Part shown: positions 26,391-36,737 of the stretch, one piece after another
Layout: the number at the start of each line of letters is the position of its first letter
Numbering within the stretch: the stretch's first letter is position 1
Program-made: the position numbers and the translations under genes
The notes under the pieces: model-generated
What the model was told of the DNA's origin: nothing
The model's database searches: none
What the model saw: the letters and a program-made list of their open reading frames with translations, nothing else
Origin: Luteirhabdus salina
GTDB lineage: Bacteria > Bacteroidota > Bacteroidia > Flavobacteriales > Flavobacteriaceae
DNA: 64,000 bases
NCBI GenBank assembly: GCA_025384855.1
Contig: JALAHT010000001.1
Location: 62,001 to 126,000, forward strand
Reading direction: 5' to 3'

Positions 26391-29300
26391 CTACATATTT
26401 CTTCGGTACTGCCCTCCTACTTCAAACAAGGCTTCGGTAATCTGACCTAAGGAGCAAACTTTAGTCGCTTCCATCAGCATTTCAAACATGTTTTCATTCT
26501 GAATCGCTGCGTCTTGTACACTTTCCAGGGCTTCTATTGCTCTACTCTCGTAAGCTTTATGCAACTTCTGAAGGGTTTCAATCTGCGATTTCTTTTCTTC
26601 CTCTGTTGCTCGAATAACCTCTTTAGGTTGAATTGTCGGTGACCCTTTACTGCTTAAGAAAGTATTCACTCCAATAATCGGATATTCACCTGTATGCTTT
26701 AAGGTTTCATAGTGAAGACTTTCCTCCTGTATCTTACTGCGTTGGTACATGGTTTCCATGGCACCCAATACACCACCTCTTTCGGTAAGCCTATCGAATT
26801 CTTTCAATACGGCTTCTTCAACCAAATCGGTCAGTTCTTCAATAATGAAACTACCTTGTATTGGATTTTCATTCTTTGCCAATCCAAGTTCCTTATTAAT
26901 AATTAATTGAATGGCCATCGCTCGGCGTACACTTTCCTCTGTCGGTGTTGTAATGGCTTCATCATAGGCATTGGTGTGAAGCGAATTACAGTTATCATAA
27001 ATCGCATACAAGGCCTGAAGCGTAGTTCGGATGTCGTTGAAGTCAATTTCCTGTGCGTGAAGCGAACGACCAGAGGTTTGAATATGATATTTCAGCATCT
27101 GCGCTCGTGGGTTGGCACCATATTTATCGCGCATGGCTTTGGACCATATTTTACGTGCTACACGTCCGATAACGGAATATTCTGGATCCACCCCGTTACT
27201 GAAAAAGAACGAAAGGTTTGGTCCGAATTTGTTAATATCCATTCCTCGGCTCAAATAATACTCTACGTAGGTAAACCCATTTGCCAAGGTAAATGCCAAT
27301 TGCGTAATCGGGTTTGCTCCTGCTTCAGCAATATGATAGCCACTAATAGAAACGGAATAGAAATTCCGTACTTTCTGCTCGATGAAATATTCCTGAACAT
27401 CTCCCATCAATCGCAAGGCGAATTCGGTTGAGAATATACAGGTATTTTGCGCTTGATCCTCTTTCAGAATATCGGCCTGTACCGTACCCCGAACCTGTTT
27501 CAAGGTTTCGGCTTTAATTTTCTCATACACCTCGGAAGGAAGCACCTGATCGCCGGTAACGCCGAGCAACATCAATCCGAGACCATTGTTTCCTTCGGGT
27601 AAATCCCCAAGGTATTGTGGTCGTTCTAGATCGTTTTCGGCATAAATTTCCTTGATTTTCCGTTCCACTTCATCTTCCAAACCGTTTTCCTTGATATACT
27701 TTTCACAGTTTTGGTCGATGGCAGCATTCATAAAAAAGCCTAGTAACATCGGTGCCGGTCCATTAATTGTCATACTAACGGATGTAAGCGGATCGCTAAG
27801 ATCGAATCCAGAATACAGTTTTTTGGCATCATCCAAGCAGCAAATGCTTACGCCCGCATTTCCAATTTTTCCATAGATATCGGGACGATGATCCGGATCG
27901 TTACCATAAAGCGTTACACTGTCGAAAGCTGTTGAAAGTCGCTTTGCCGGCATGTCGAGACTCACGTAATGAAATCGTCGGTTGGTTCGTTCCGGTCCGC
28001 CTTCACCCGCAAACATACGGGTTGGATCTTCACCTTGACGTTTAAAAGGATATAAGCCTGCGGTATACGGGAATTCTCCTGGTACATTTTCCTGTAGTGT
28101 CCATTTCAGTATATCGCCCCAACCTTGGTATTTAGGAAGGGAAACCTTTGGAATCTGACTATGGGAAAGGGATTCTGTATGGGTATCTATCTTGATTTCC
28201 TTATCGCGAACTTTAAAGGTATAAACGGGATCGTTATAGCGTTGTACTTTTTCGTCCCAACCGATGATAACCTCCCAGTTGTAGGGGTCGAGGTCCATTT
28301 TTACACGGTCGAATTCCTTCTTTAGCAATGAAAGCAATTCTTCGTTCTTTTCAGAACTGGCCGCTTCTAGGCTATCCTCGTCGATACCATTTTTGGTTAG
28401 TGCTATTTTTGTATTCGAAACCGTTTCCATGGTTTTGAAGATACCATATAGTTTTTGGGCCGTTTCGGCTTGTTCTGCTGCTTTTTTATCGTAGTGACGG
28501 TTATTTTCTGAAATTTCAGAAAGATAGCGTGTCCTTGCTGGTGGGATGACGAAAACCTTTTCGGACATTTCATCGGAAATCTCGTACGAACTATTCAGGT
28601 CGGACTTGGTTTTTTCTACAATCAGATCCATCACCGACTTATACAGCTGGTTCATTCCTGGATCGTTAAATTGTGAAGCGATGGTTCCAAAGATAGGAAG
28701 ATCCTCGTCTGAAGTTTCCCAAAGTTGATGGTTACGTTTATATTGTTTTTTTACATCACGAAGGGCATCCTTTGCCCCTCGCTTATCGAATTTATTAATG
28801 GCAACAAGGTCTGCAAAATCGAGCATATCGATTTTTTCCAATTGTGTTGCGGCACCAAATTCAGGCGTCATAACATATAATGAAACGTCACTATGGTCCA
28901 GGATTTCGGTATCGCTTTGCCCGATACCCGAAGTCTCTAAAATGATAAGGTCATAATCGGCTGCCTTTAGCACTTCAACGGCTTCCTGCACATGTTTTGA
29001 AAGAGCGAGGTTACTTTGTCGCGTCGCCAGGCTTCGCATGTATACTCTTGGAGAATTGATAGCGTTCATACGAATGCGATCGCCTAAAAGGGCTCCTCCT
29101 GTTTTCCGTTTAGAAGGATCTACGGAGATCAGTCCTATGGTTTTTTCAGGGAAGTCGATTAGGAAACGGCGCACCAATTCGTCGACTAACGACGATTTAC
29201 CAGCGCCTCCTGTACCGGTGATACCAAGAACTGGAATGCTTTTCTTTTTATTTTCAACATGTATTTTGTCAAGCGCCTCTTTTATCGTTTCAGGGAAATT

Positions 29301-29822
29301 TTCTGCTGCCGAAATCATTCGTGCGATAGCGTTAGGACGTTTTTCCTTAAGTTGAGCTACTTCACCATTTACACCTTCACCTATAGGGAAGTCCGCAGTT
29401 TTCACCAAATCGTTAATCATTCCCTGAAGTCCCATTTCGCGTCCATCATCGGGAGAATAGATTCGAGTAATACCATAGTTATGCAATGCCTCAATCTCTT
29501 CCGGAAGAATGACGCCTCCGCCACCGCCAAAAATCTTGATATGGCTAGCTCCCTTTTCCTTAAGCAAATCATACATATACTTGAAGTATTCATTGTGACC
29601 GCCTTGATAGCTTGTCATTGCGATAGCATTTGCATCTTCTTGAATAGCAGTATTCACTACTTCCTCCACGCTTCGATCATGACCAAGATGTATTACCTCT
29701 ACTCCAGTTGCTTGAATAATTCGGCGCATAATATTGATGGCTGCATCGTGACCATCGAAGAGTGATGCGGCTGTTACGATTCGTACTTTATTTGTAGGCT
29801 TATAAGGTGTTTCTTGTTTCAT
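26391..29822 (-). CDS. icmF: Fused isobutyryl-CoA mutase/G-protein chaperone (IcmF)
   Basis: Beginning at the ATG at 29822 (a promoter at 29845 rules out the longer frame) the protein is 1143 residues. Order: B12-binding domain with DGHDAA at 23-28 (base-off histidine), a MeaI-type GTPase with P-loop [12 protein letters not shown] at 200-211, a linker, and the catalytic mutase TIM barrel ([37 protein letters not shown]). This order is that of IcmF, which interconverts isobutyryl- and n-butyryl-CoA (or related acyl-CoAs) and carries its own reactivating chaperone. It needs cobalamin, and no cobalamin riboswitch is visible. Confidence 0.93.
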   Translation of the reverse strand: MKQETPYKPTNKVRIVTAASLFDGHDAAINIMRRIIQATGVEVIHLGHDRSVEEVVNTAIQEDANAIAMTSYQGGHNEYFKYMYDLLKEKGASHIKIFGGGGGVILPEEIEALHNYGITRIYSPDDGREMGLQGMINDLVKTADFPIGEGVNGEVAQLKEKRPNAIARMISAAENFPETIKEALDKIHVENKKKSIPVLGITGTGGAGKSSLVDELVRRFLIDFPEKTIGLISVDPSKRKTGGALLGDRIRMNAINSPRVYMRSLATRQSNLALSKHVQEAVEVLKAADYDLIILETSGIGQSDTEILDHSDVSLYVMTPEFGAATQLEKIDMLDFADLVAINKFDKRGAKDALRDVKKQYKRNHQLWETSDEDLPIFGTIASQFNDPGMNQLYKSVMDLIVEKTKSDLNSSYEISDEMSEKVFVIPPARTRYLSEISENNRHYDKKAAEQAETAQKLYGIFKTMETVSNTKIALTKNGIDEDSLEAASSEKNEELLSLLKKEFDRVKMDLDPYNWEVIIGWDEKVQRYNDPVYTFKVRDKEIKIDTHTESLSHSQIPKVSLPKYQGWGDILKWTLQENVPGEFPYTAGLYPFKRQGEDPTRMFAGEGGPERTNRRFHYVSLDMPAKRLSTAFDSVTLYGNDPDHRPDIYGKIGNAGVSICCLDDAKKLYSGFDLSDPLTSVSMTINGPAPMLLGFFMNAAIDQNCEKYIKENGLEDEVERKIKEIYAENDLERPQYLGDLPEGNNGLGLMLLGVTGDQVLPSEVYEKIKAETLKQVRGTVQADILKEDQAQNTCIFSTEFALRLMGDVQEYFIEQKVRNFYSVSISGYHIAEAGANPITQLAFTLANGFTYVEYYLSRGMDINKFGPNLSFFFSNGVDPEYSVIGRVARKIWSKAMRDKYGANPRAQMLKYHIQTSGRSLHAQEIDFNDIRTTLQALYAIYDNCNSLHTNAYDEAITTPTEESVRRAMAIQLIINKELGLAKNENPIQGSFIIEELTDLVEEAVLKEFDRLTERGGVLGAMETMYQRSKIQEESLHYETLKHTGEYPIIGVNTFLSSKGSPTIQPKEVIRATEEEKKSQIETLQKLHKAYESRAIEALESVQDAAIQNENMFEMLMEATKVCSLGQITEALFEVGGQYRRNM

Positions 29823-29844
29823 TTCAAAATATATTCTAGGCACG

Positions 29845-29852
29845 CAAATTTA
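29845..29852 (-). promoter_or_regulatory. -7 element TAAATTTG for icmF
   Basis: Perfect TAnnTTTG on the minus strand, 22 nt before the ATG at 29822; sets that start. Confidence 0.6.
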
Positions 29853-29932
29853 CGTAAAAAGTGCCGAAGTACGATTATTACTGAGAACTATCAATCTTGA
29901 AAAAACCTTATGCATGGTTTAATCTTTATCAA

Positions 29933-29940
29933 TAATTTTG
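29933..29940 (+). promoter_or_regulatory. -7 element TAATTTTG
   Basis: Perfect TAnnTTTG, 40 nt upstream of the ATG at 29981 of the T9SS cargo gene. Confidence 0.55.
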
Positions 29941-29980
29941 TATATTGCGTAGTCATATAATCAATAAAAAACTACTTATT

Positions 29981-30880
29981 ATGAGAAAATTTTACTTACT
30001 AGCAGTAATTGCGATAGGCTTTGCTTTTTCAGCTAGCGCGCAATTTACTGATGACATCGAATCTTATTCTACTGGTCCCATCTTTACCGATCGTTGGACA
30101 ACTTGGGATGGAAGTAATGATGGCTCACAAAACGCTATTGTTTCTACAGATCAGGCCCTTTCTGGTTCGCAGTCAATTTTCATCGGCCCATCATCAGGTG
30201 GTCAGGATGCTGTTTTAGATTTCCAAGGTGCTGCAAATTCTGGTGTTTGGAGTTCTCTATTTTACATGTATATTCCATCAGGACAATCTGCATACTTTAA
30301 CGTTCAGGGTAATGTTGAGCCTACTGCTAATGATAATTTACAGTTTTTATCTGGAGATATTTACTTCAACGAAGGTGATGCTTCACCAGGTGAAGGTAGT
30401 GATGCTAACTCTAATCTTGAACAAACTTTTACTTTCCCACATGATGAATGGTTCCCAGTTGCAATCCGTGTAGATATGGATGCTCAAACTTATCAATTAA
30501 CTATTGCTGGTAATGTAGTTCCTGAAATCGCATATAATGCATCTGCCGATCGTTTCGCAGGAATTGATTTTTTCGCAGCAGAAGCACAAACTACTTATTA
30601 TGTAGATAATGTACAATTAGTACAAGGAGAACTTGGAGCTGAAAGCTTCTCTTCTGATGTATTTAGCGTATATCCTAACCCAGTAAAAGACTTCTTAACA
30701 ATTGAATCTTCTGAGGTTGTTGATGCTGTTGTTGTTTATGATGTACTTGGAAAAGCTGTTTTGCAAGCTAGCCCAGATCGCATCTCTCCAAAAATTGATA
30801 TGAGCGGACTTTCTTCTGGTGCCTATATGGTGAAGGTTACTATTGGAAATGCTTCTAAAACAATTAAGGTTCTTAAATAA
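29981..30880 (+). CDS. LamG-like secreted protein with type IX secretion sorting domain
   Basis: A 299-residue secreted protein starting MRKFYLLAVIAIGFAFSASAQ (signal, cleaved about residue 21). Residues 25-215 look like a beta-jelly-roll of concanavalin/LamG type (DIESY start, ALSGSQSIFIG, DEWFPVAIRVDMD, YYVDNVQL), which often binds glycans. Residues 225-299 are a Por/type A C-terminal sorting domain: FSVYPNPVKDFLTIES, VYDVLGKAV, ISPKIDMSGLSSGAYMVKV. It should therefore pass the outer membrane by type IX secretion and be attached to the surface or released. Monocistronic, with its own terminator. Confidence 0.88.
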   Translation: MRKFYLLAVIAIGFAFSASAQFTDDIESYSTGPIFTDRWTTWDGSNDGSQNAIVSTDQALSGSQSIFIGPSSGGQDAVLDFQGAANSGVWSSLFYMYIPSGQSAYFNVQGNVEPTANDNLQFLSGDIYFNEGDASPGEGSDANSNLEQTFTFPHDEWFPVAIRVDMDAQTYQLTIAGNVVPEIAYNASADRFAGIDFFAAEAQTTYYVDNVQLVQGELGAESFSSDVFSVYPNPVKDFLTIESSEVVDAVVVYDVLGKAVLQASPDRISPKIDMSGLSSGAYMVKVTIGNASKTIKVLK

Positions 30881-30900
30881 GAAAAACCTTATATTTAAAA

Positions 30901-30935
30901 AGAAAAGCCCCCATTTGAGGGGCTTTTCTTATTTT
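30901..30935 (+). terminator. Terminator after the T9SS cargo gene
   Basis: An 11-bp stem AGAAAAGCCCC/GGGGCTTTTCT with a CATTTGA loop and trailing T tract. Confidence 0.92.
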
Positions 30936-30955
30936 TAAGCCTAAACTTTGTTACG

Positions 30956-31663
30956 ATGAAACGAATTATTATCCTTTTTCTGTCTATTTCTCTCTTCTCT
31001 TGCAACGAACTTCAGCAAGTAGTGAACAACCTCCCGAATACTGGTGGCATCGGAACGGACCCAACGATGATTGCCAATGGTTTAAGACAAGCTCTTGATT
31101 TCGGTATCGACAAACAAGTGTCTAAGCTTACGAAGACAGATGGCTTCTATAAAAACCAATTAGTTAAAATTCTTCTACCCGAAGAACTTCAAAAAGTAGA
31201 TCGTGCTTTACGTGATATCGGACTGGAAAGTTTAGCTGATGAGGGATTAAAATTAATGAACCGAGCAGCAGAGGATGCTGTTAAGGAAGCGACACCCATA
31301 TTTGTTGCTGCCGTAAAGGATATTACCTTCAATGATGCTAAGAATATTTTATTAGGGCCAAACAATGCCGCCACTAGCTACTTGGAAAATAAAACTGACA
31401 ATGCTCTCTACTCAAAATTTAATCCCGTTATCCAAAATTCATTTTCAAAAGTTGGCGCCGATCAAATCTGGACCGAAATTATTAGTCGGTATAACGCTAT
31501 TCCTTTTGTAAACAAAGTTAATCCCGATTTAACCGACTATGTCACCAATCAAGCCCTACATGGGGTCTACACAATGATCGCTGTTGAAGAAAAGCGTATC
31601 CGTGATAATATTTCCGCACGCACCACACCCCTTCTTAAACAAGTCTTCGCATTACAAGACTAA
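30956..31663 (+). CDS. DUF4197-domain lipoprotein
   Basis: A 235-residue lipoprotein with the short signal MKRIIILFLSISLFSC (lipobox cysteine 16). The rest is a DUF4197 domain: ANGLRQALDFGIDKQVSKL, the ILLPEELQKVDRALRDIG segment, the FNDAKNILLGPNNAATSYL motif and a helical C-terminus. The family is widespread in Gram-negative bacteria and uncharacterised. It begins just after the terminator of the preceding gene, so it needs its own, unrecognised, promoter. Confidence 0.85.
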   Translation: MKRIIILFLSISLFSCNELQQVVNNLPNTGGIGTDPTMIANGLRQALDFGIDKQVSKLTKTDGFYKNQLVKILLPEELQKVDRALRDIGLESLADEGLKLMNRAAEDAVKEATPIFVAAVKDITFNDAKNILLGPNNAATSYLENKTDNALYSKFNPVIQNSFSKVGADQIWTEIISRYNAIPFVNKVNPDLTDYVTNQALHGVYTMIAVEEKRIRDNISARTTPLLKQVFALQD

Positions 31664-31758
31664 TTGTTTTATAGGTTTTTAGGGATTAACACCCTTTACT
31701 ATCAATAGATTATGATTGTATTAACCATATGTTATGACAATCCTAAGCATACGTCCAT

Positions 31759-31766
31759 TATTTTTG
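31759..31766 (+). promoter_or_regulatory. -7 element TATTTTTG
   Basis: Perfect TAnnTTTG, 23 nt before the ATG at 31790. Confidence 0.6.
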
Positions 31767-31789
31767 TCAATAGATTAATGTAAAGGATC

Positions 31790-31975
31790 ATGTTTGAATT
31801 ATTTCACAAGAAAACAAAACTCGAAAAATTAAAGGCTAAATATTCGCTACTTATGCGTAGATCGTTCAATTTAGCGATAACGGATAAAGAAGAAAGCGAT
31901 CGAATACATGAAGAAGCGAAAAAAGTCTTTGAAGATATAAAAGCTTTTTCCGAACTTGAGAAATCAAGTGCGTAA
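31790..31975 (+). CDS. Lacal_2735-family small protein
   Basis: A 61-residue charged helical protein starting MFELFHKKTKLEKLKAKY and continuing with the LMRRSFNLAITDKEESDRIHEEA segment that marks the Lacal_2735 family of flavobacteria. Two antiparallel helices are likely. Function unknown. It has a good promoter and overlaps the end of the convergent metal-receptor gene by 12 nt. Confidence 0.8.
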   Translation: MFELFHKKTKLEKLKAKYSLLMRRSFNLAITDKEESDRIHEEAKKVFEDIKAFSELEKSSA

Positions 31976-32746
31976 TTTCTTTTGTAGCGTCCAAAAATAG
32001 TCGAAAGCTTTGCTTAGTCGACTACCATACCAACTAAAATACTCTCCATCTACCAAGGCTACTTTTCTACCAATTTTAGATTCTAAATCTACTTTATCCT
32101 TCTCCTTGAAAGGAAAGGGCTCGGTAGAAAGCAATACAATATCTGCTAGCCGTAAACGCTCTATAGAAATTTCAGGATATCGATCTTCAAGCAAGATATT
32201 GTCAAACTTATTTAGGCGAAGTAAATAATCTATAAAAGTGTCTTTTCCCGCAGCCATATATGGCTTTTTCCAGATAAGGTATACTACTTTTTGCGTTGAA
32301 TACTTCTTCATCTTTAAAGTAAAAGCTCTTACCTCTGATTGAATAGTTTCGCGAATGCTTGAAGCCTCGCTTTGCCTTGAAAATAAGATGCCAAAATCCT
32401 CTATCATTTCTAAACAATCTGCAATTGAAGCGATATCGCTAACATATACAGAAGCAATTGTTTCGCAGGATTCAACAATTTCCTCTGTGTTTTCTTCCTT
32501 ATTGGCAATAATGATATCTGGAGATAGGGCTTTGATTTTTTCAACCGAAATATTCTTAGTTCCACCAACGACTGTCTTTAACCTCCGAAGATTATGTGGG
32601 TGTACGCAAAATTTGGTCACTCCCATCAACTGGTCTTCAAGGCCCAGATCTACTAAAAGTTCGGTAATAGACGGGACCAATGAAATGATTCGAAGTGGCG
32701 TTTTCGAAATAGTTATCGACCTTCCTATTTGGTCCTTATAAAGCAT
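31964..32746 (-). CDS. Helical-backbone metal receptor (BtuF-like), no signal peptide
   Basis: A 260-residue protein of the class III solute-binding fold used for cobalamin and Fe-chelates: [29 protein letters not shown] at residues 18-46, the [17 protein letters not shown] segment, a long backbone helix, and the second lobe with [18 protein letters not shown]. No signal peptide or lipobox is present, unlike transport BtuF, so it appears cytoplasmic. It overlaps pyrF by 11 nt and is the third gene of the prfA-pyrF transcript. Ligand unknown; a corrinoid or metal-chelate role would be inference. Confidence 0.8.
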   Translation of the reverse strand: MLYKDQIGRSITISKTPLRIISLVPSITELLVDLGLEDQLMGVTKFCVHPHNLRRLKTVVGGTKNISVEKIKALSPDIIIANKEENTEEIVESCETIASVYVSDIASIADCLEMIEDFGILFSRQSEASSIRETIQSEVRAFTLKMKKYSTQKVVYLIWKKPYMAAGKDTFIDYLLRLNKFDNILLEDRYPEISIERLRLADIVLLSTEPFPFKEKDKVDLESKIGRKVALVDGEYFSWYGSRLSKAFDYFWTLQKKLRT

Positions 32747-33548
32747 TTAGAAAAGGCTTCATTTGCTGCTGTAGCTTTTGAGCTTCTATTCTTGAAGCAG
32801 TGGCAAAATCCTTATCATTCGCAGCATAAATTATTCCGCGTGAGGAATTAATGAGCAAGCCAATTTCATTGGTTAAACCATATTTACAAACTTCCTCTAA
32901 ACTTCCTCCTTGAGCCCCTACACCTGGCACCAATAAAAAGCTGTCGGGAACAATAGTCCTAATCTTTTTGAAATAGGAAGGTTTGGTAGCGCCAACCACA
33001 TACATCAATTGGTCTGAATTGGCATAGGATTGTGAAACCTCTAGCACTCTTTCGTACAATTCTGGAGCTTCACCAGTTTGAAAATCGGATGATCCGGCGT
33101 TCGATGTTAGCGCTAGTAAAATTGTAAACTTATCTTTGAATGCAAGGAAAGGCTCCACTGAATCTCGCCCCATGTATGGTGCTACTGTAATAGAATCGAA
33201 TCCTAAGTCATCGAAAAAGGCTGAAGCGTACCGAGAAGCTGTATTTCCAATATCGCCGCGTTTCGCATCCGCAATGGTAAAAATTTCCGGATGGTGCTTG
33301 TTAAGATAGTGAATCGTCTTTTGTAACGCCTGCCAACCTTTTACTCCATATGCTTCATAGAAAGCTATATTTGGTTTGTAAGCAACTGTAAATTCATGTG
33401 TGGCATCGATAATTGCTTTGTTAAAGCTAAAGATAGGATCTTCTTCCTCTAGCAGATGAGAAGGGATCTTTGCTAGGTCCACATCCAATCCTATACAGAG
33501 GAAGGATTCTTTACGTTTAATTTCTGAAATCAGGGAATCTCGATTCAT
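32736..33548 (-). CDS. pyrF: Orotidine 5'-phosphate decarboxylase
   Basis: A 270-residue enzyme of the type 2 (longer) OMP decarboxylase group. The active-site signature [11 protein letters not shown] near residue 92 provides the Lys-Asp catalytic pair, with CIGLDVD at the N-terminus and VPGVGAQGG for phosphate binding. It makes UMP from OMP, the last step of pyrimidine synthesis. It starts 1 nt after the prfA stop and overlaps the metal-receptor gene, so all three are coupled. Confidence 0.95.
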   Translation of the reverse strand: MNRDSLISEIKRKESFLCIGLDVDLAKIPSHLLEEEDPIFSFNKAIIDATHEFTVAYKPNIAFYEAYGVKGWQALQKTIHYLNKHHPEIFTIADAKRGDIGNTASRYASAFFDDLGFDSITVAPYMGRDSVEPFLAFKDKFTILLALTSNAGSSDFQTGEAPELYERVLEVSQSYANSDQLMYVVGATKPSYFKKIRTIVPDSFLLVPGVGAQGGSLEEVCKYGLTNEIGLLINSSRGIIYAANDKDFATASRIEAQKLQQQMKPFLNAL

Positions 33549-33549
33549 A

Positions 33550-34626
33550 CTAGAAGGTTTCGCCTGCTTCTTTCAACTTTTCAGTATTGCTTACTAGCTG
33601 CAATTCGTCAATTATTTTTTGGATATCGCCATCGATAATATTGCTTAAATCATAAAGCGTAAGGTTAATTCGATGATCGGTTACCCTCCCCTGTGGATAA
33701 TTATACGTTCTAATCTTCGCGCTTCGGTCGCCACTGGTAACCATACTGCCTCTCTTTTCGGCATCCTCGGCCTGCTTTTTAGCCAACTCTAGATCGTATA
33801 AACGGGAACGTAATACTTTAAATGCTTTTTCTTTATTCTTATGCTGCGACTTCTGGTCTTGACACTGCGCTACCAATCCGGTAGGTTCGTGGGTTAGTCG
33901 TACTGCCGAATAGGTAGTGTTTACAGACTGCCCACCTGGTCCAGAAGAACAGAAATAGTCGATGCGGACATCCTTGGGATCGATCTCGATATCGAATTCC
34001 TCTGCTTCAGGAAATACCATAACAGTAGCGGCACTGGTATGAACTCTTCCCTGGGTTTCTGTTTGCGGTACCCGTTGCACACGGTGTACACCGGCTTCAA
34101 ACTTTAAGATTCCATATACATCATCGCCTTCTACCTCAAACTGTATCTCTTTAAATCCACCGCTAGTACCTTCACTATAATCTACGGTATTTACCTTCCA
34201 ACCTTTACTCTCGCAATATTTGCTATACATTCGGTATAAATCTCCAGCAAAAATACTGGCCTCATCGCCACCTGTACCGGCACGGATCTCCATCACTGCA
34301 TTTTTCGCATCTTCCGGGTCTTTCGGAATAAGAAGGAATTTGATCTCCTCTTCAAGTTTAGGAAGTTTCTCTTTGGCTTCTTCCATCTGCATTTTAGCCA
34401 TCTCAATCATCTCATCGTCGCCACTTTCCTTGATGATTTCTTTGGCTTCATCGATACGATTTTGAATGGTAAGGTACTCTTCACGTTTATCCATCATAAC
34501 GCGAAGGTCCTTGTATTCCTTATTTAATTGAATGTAGCGTTTTTGATCGCTAATAATTTCTGGTTGAATAATAAGGTCGCTTACCTCATCGAACCGTTGT
34601 TTTACTATTTGAAGTTTTTCTAACAT
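33550..34626 (-). CDS. prfA: Peptide chain release factor 1
   Basis: A 358-residue class I release factor. The GGQ motif in [17 protein letters not shown] hydrolyses peptidyl-tRNA; the codon-reading tripeptide is PQT in [19 protein letters not shown], which fits the PxT of RF1 (UAA/UAG) rather than the SPF of RF2. It is the first gene of the prfA-pyrF-metal receptor transcript. Confidence 0.96.
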   Translation of the reverse strand: MLEKLQIVKQRFDEVSDLIIQPEIISDQKRYIQLNKEYKDLRVMMDKREEYLTIQNRIDEAKEIIKESGDDEMIEMAKMQMEEAKEKLPKLEEEIKFLLIPKDPEDAKNAVMEIRAGTGGDEASIFAGDLYRMYSKYCESKGWKVNTVDYSEGTSGGFKEIQFEVEGDDVYGILKFEAGVHRVQRVPQTETQGRVHTSAATVMVFPEAEEFDIEIDPKDVRIDYFCSSGPGGQSVNTTYSAVRLTHEPTGLVAQCQDQKSQHKNKEKAFKVLRSRLYDLELAKKQAEDAEKRGSMVTSGDRSAKIRTYNYPQGRVTDHRINLTLYDLSNIIDGDIQKIIDELQLVSNTEKLKEAGETF

Positions 34627-34642
34627 AGGTATATTAATCGTA

Positions 34643-34650
34643 CAAATTTA
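34643..34650 (-). promoter_or_regulatory. -7 element TAAATTTG for prfA
   Basis: Perfect TAnnTTTG on the minus strand, 16 nt before the prfA ATG. Confidence 0.55.
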
Positions 34651-34699
34651 GAATAAAATAGCAAAACGAGCGACTAGAATTGTCGGTATCTAGGAGGAA

Positions 34700-35431
34700 T
34701 TATAGGAGATACTCTCTTTCCTTCATCGCTTTTCCCAAAGCCTTGTCTTCTGCCGTATTTAAACTGAAGCGGACCAATAGGACCAAGGCAAATAAATAGA
34801 AAATTCGTTCTGGAAAAAACGCAGCTTCAGCGCCATAGTAATAAGCTGCCAATCCGAAACAATCGGAAAGCACAAAACTAAAAGCCATTAGTAAGTAATA
34901 CAAAGACGTTTTCCCTTCATATAAATCATTAAAAAGAAACCCAACGATTCCTAAAACCAAAAGCATCCCACCCTGAATAAAGAACAGGTTATATTGAAGT
35001 TCGTTATTTAATTGTGCCATCACAATATCCGAGAGATAATAAACATTAAAGATGTTCAAAAGAACTAAAACCAATCCTATACCGATTAAAGCAGGCGTAG
35101 ATTTTTTCAATTTAAGAGAAGGCGCAATAGCCAAACACAACACGCCATAGGAAAGAATCGTAAAGATAAAGGAGGCGGTCTTATTTAAGCTTACCTCATA
35201 TTGGATAATAAAAACATCTCGGAAGAGAAAAAATACAAAGGCAAGAAGTAGTGATTTTTTCCAAAATCCTTGGCGATTCATGAAATAAGCAAAAAAGATA
35301 AATGTCGACAATAGTCGAATTACTCGACTCGTACCCATTGATGTAAATTGGATAACGAGGATATTAAGAATGATTAGCACAGCACATAACCACAGTAGCA
35401 GATATTTTCTGCCCTTCAAATTGAGAAACAT
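34700..35431 (-). CDS. Multi-pass membrane protein of unknown function
   Basis: A 243-residue protein with about eight hydrophobic helices and a short charged C-terminal tail (LNTAEDKALGKAMKE). The pattern of small paired helices with conserved polar spots (SDCFGLAAYYYG, DVFIIQYE) is vaguely like YhhN/lysoplasmalogenase proteins, but the key residues cannot be confirmed by eye. It stands alone between prfA and purM. Confidence 0.6.
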   Translation of the reverse strand: MFLNLKGRKYLLLWLCAVLIILNILVIQFTSMGTSRVIRLLSTFIFFAYFMNRQGFWKKSLLLAFVFFLFRDVFIIQYEVSLNKTASFIFTILSYGVLCLAIAPSLKLKKSTPALIGIGLVLVLLNIFNVYYLSDIVMAQLNNELQYNLFFIQGGMLLVLGIVGFLFNDLYEGKTSLYYLLMAFSFVLSDCFGLAAYYYGAEAAFFPERIFYLFALVLLVRFSLNTAEDKALGKAMKEREYLL

Positions 35432-35473
35432 AGTAATTTGATTTAAAAGGGGAAGGGTCTGCTACTTAAAAAG

Positions 35474-36652
35474 TCAAAAATACGTAAATTGACCATATTC
35501 TGAGTCAATGGTCAGCTTCTTTTCGCTTAATGGTAATACTTTTCCTACGACCTGCGCATCCACACCAAAGCTTTGTGAAATTTTTATAATTTCTTCTGAA
35601 ATTTCCTCAGGCACGTACAGTTCCATTCGATGCCCCATATTGAATACTTGAAACATTTCCTTCCACCCTGTACCACTTTCTTGTTGTATCATTTTGAAAA
35701 GCGGCGGTGTATCGAACATATTATCCTTCACGATATGAAACTGATCTATAAAGTGAAGAATCTTGGTTTGTGCTCCACCACTACAGTGTACCATTCCATG
35801 GATTTCTTTATTGCTAAATTGTGAAAGAATCTTTTTAATAATGGGAGCATAGGTTCGGGTAGGCGACAATACCAGTTTTCCAGCGTCCAATGGCGTATCT
35901 GTTGTGTCGGTCAACGATTTCGACCCTGTATATAACAAGTTTTCTGGAACCGACGGATCGAAACTTTCAGGGAATTTTTTAGCTAAGTCTTTCTCAAAAA
36001 CGTCGTGCCGTGCCGAGGTTAAGCCATTGCTTCCCATTCCACCATTATATTCCTTTTCATAGGTAGCTTGACCATACGATGCTAGTCCGACGATTACATC
36101 GCCTGCCTTAATATTTGCATTGTCGATTACTTTAGAACGTTTCATTCGAGCCGTTACGGTAGAATCTACGATAATACTTCGCACCAAATCGCCAACATCG
36201 GCCGTTTCGCCTCCTGTGCTATGAATAGACAGACCAAATTCGTTCAATTCGGCGATGAGTTCCTCCGTACCATTAATCAAGGCTGAAATCACTTCACCTG
36301 GAATTACATTTTTATTTCTTCCTATGGTTGAAGAAACCAAAATATCATCTACTGCTCCTACACACAACAAATCATCGATATTCATGATTAATGCATCTTG
36401 AGCAATCCCTTTCCAGACAGAAAGGTCGCCCGTTTCCTTCCAATACATATAGGCTAGTGAAGACTTCGTACCTGCACCATCGGCATGCATGATTAAACAA
36501 TAATCCTCATCTTTGGTAAGATAATCGGGAACAATTTTGCAGAACGCGCGAGGGAATAATCCCTTATCTACATTTTTAATAGCGTTATGAACATCTTCCT
36601 TTGAGGCGGAAACGCCTCTCTGGGCATATCGTTTGGAAACTTCTTCACTCAT
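35474..36652 (-). CDS. purM: Phosphoribosylformylglycinamidine cyclo-ligase (AIR synthase)
   Basis: A 392-residue AIR synthase of the long type found in Bacteroidota. The N-terminal YAQRGVSASKEDVHNAIK and the GAGTKSSLAYMYW motif, NIDDLLCVGAVDDILVSS and the HSTGGETADVGDLVRSI loop belong to the ATP-binding half; GMVHCSGGAQTKILHFI and FNMGHRMELYVP lie in the C-terminal half. It closes the imidazole ring in purine synthesis (FGAM to AIR). A promoter at 36672 and a terminator at 36688 separate it from the curli operon upstream. Confidence 0.94.
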   Translation of the reverse strand: MSEEVSKRYAQRGVSASKEDVHNAIKNVDKGLFPRAFCKIVPDYLTKDEDYCLIMHADGAGTKSSLAYMYWKETGDLSVWKGIAQDALIMNIDDLLCVGAVDDILVSSTIGRNKNVIPGEVISALINGTEELIAELNEFGLSIHSTGGETADVGDLVRSIIVDSTVTARMKRSKVIDNANIKAGDVIVGLASYGQATYEKEYNGGMGSNGLTSARHDVFEKDLAKKFPESFDPSVPENLLYTGSKSLTDTTDTPLDAGKLVLSPTRTYAPIIKKILSQFSNKEIHGMVHCSGGAQTKILHFIDQFHIVKDNMFDTPPLFKMIQQESGTGWKEMFQVFNMGHRMELYVPEEISEEIIKISQSFGVDAQVVGKVLPLSEKKLTIDSEYGQFTYF

Positions 36653-36671
36653 AGTGTGGATTTCAATAGTG

Positions 36672-36679
36672 CAAAAATA
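36672..36679 (-). promoter_or_regulatory. -7 element TATTTTTG for purM
   Basis: Perfect TAnnTTTG on the minus strand, 19 nt before the ATG at 36652. Confidence 0.6.
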
Positions 36680-36680
36680 G

Positions 36681-36714
36681 GAATAAAAAAACGTCCTAGC
36701 ACTTAGGACGTTTT
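36681..36714 (-). terminator. Terminator of the csg operon
   Basis: An 11-bp perfect stem AAAACGTCCTA/TAGGACGTTTT with a 5-nt loop; the minus-strand side runs into a T tract. It lies 24 nt after the stop of the beta-propeller lipoprotein and before the purM promoter. Confidence 0.9.
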
Positions 36715-36737
36715 CTGTTTTTTAATCTATTATACTT

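Noticed and set aside
26391-29980. Cobalamin riboswitch before icmF
   Set aside because: The leader after the -7 element is only about 20 nt, too short for one.
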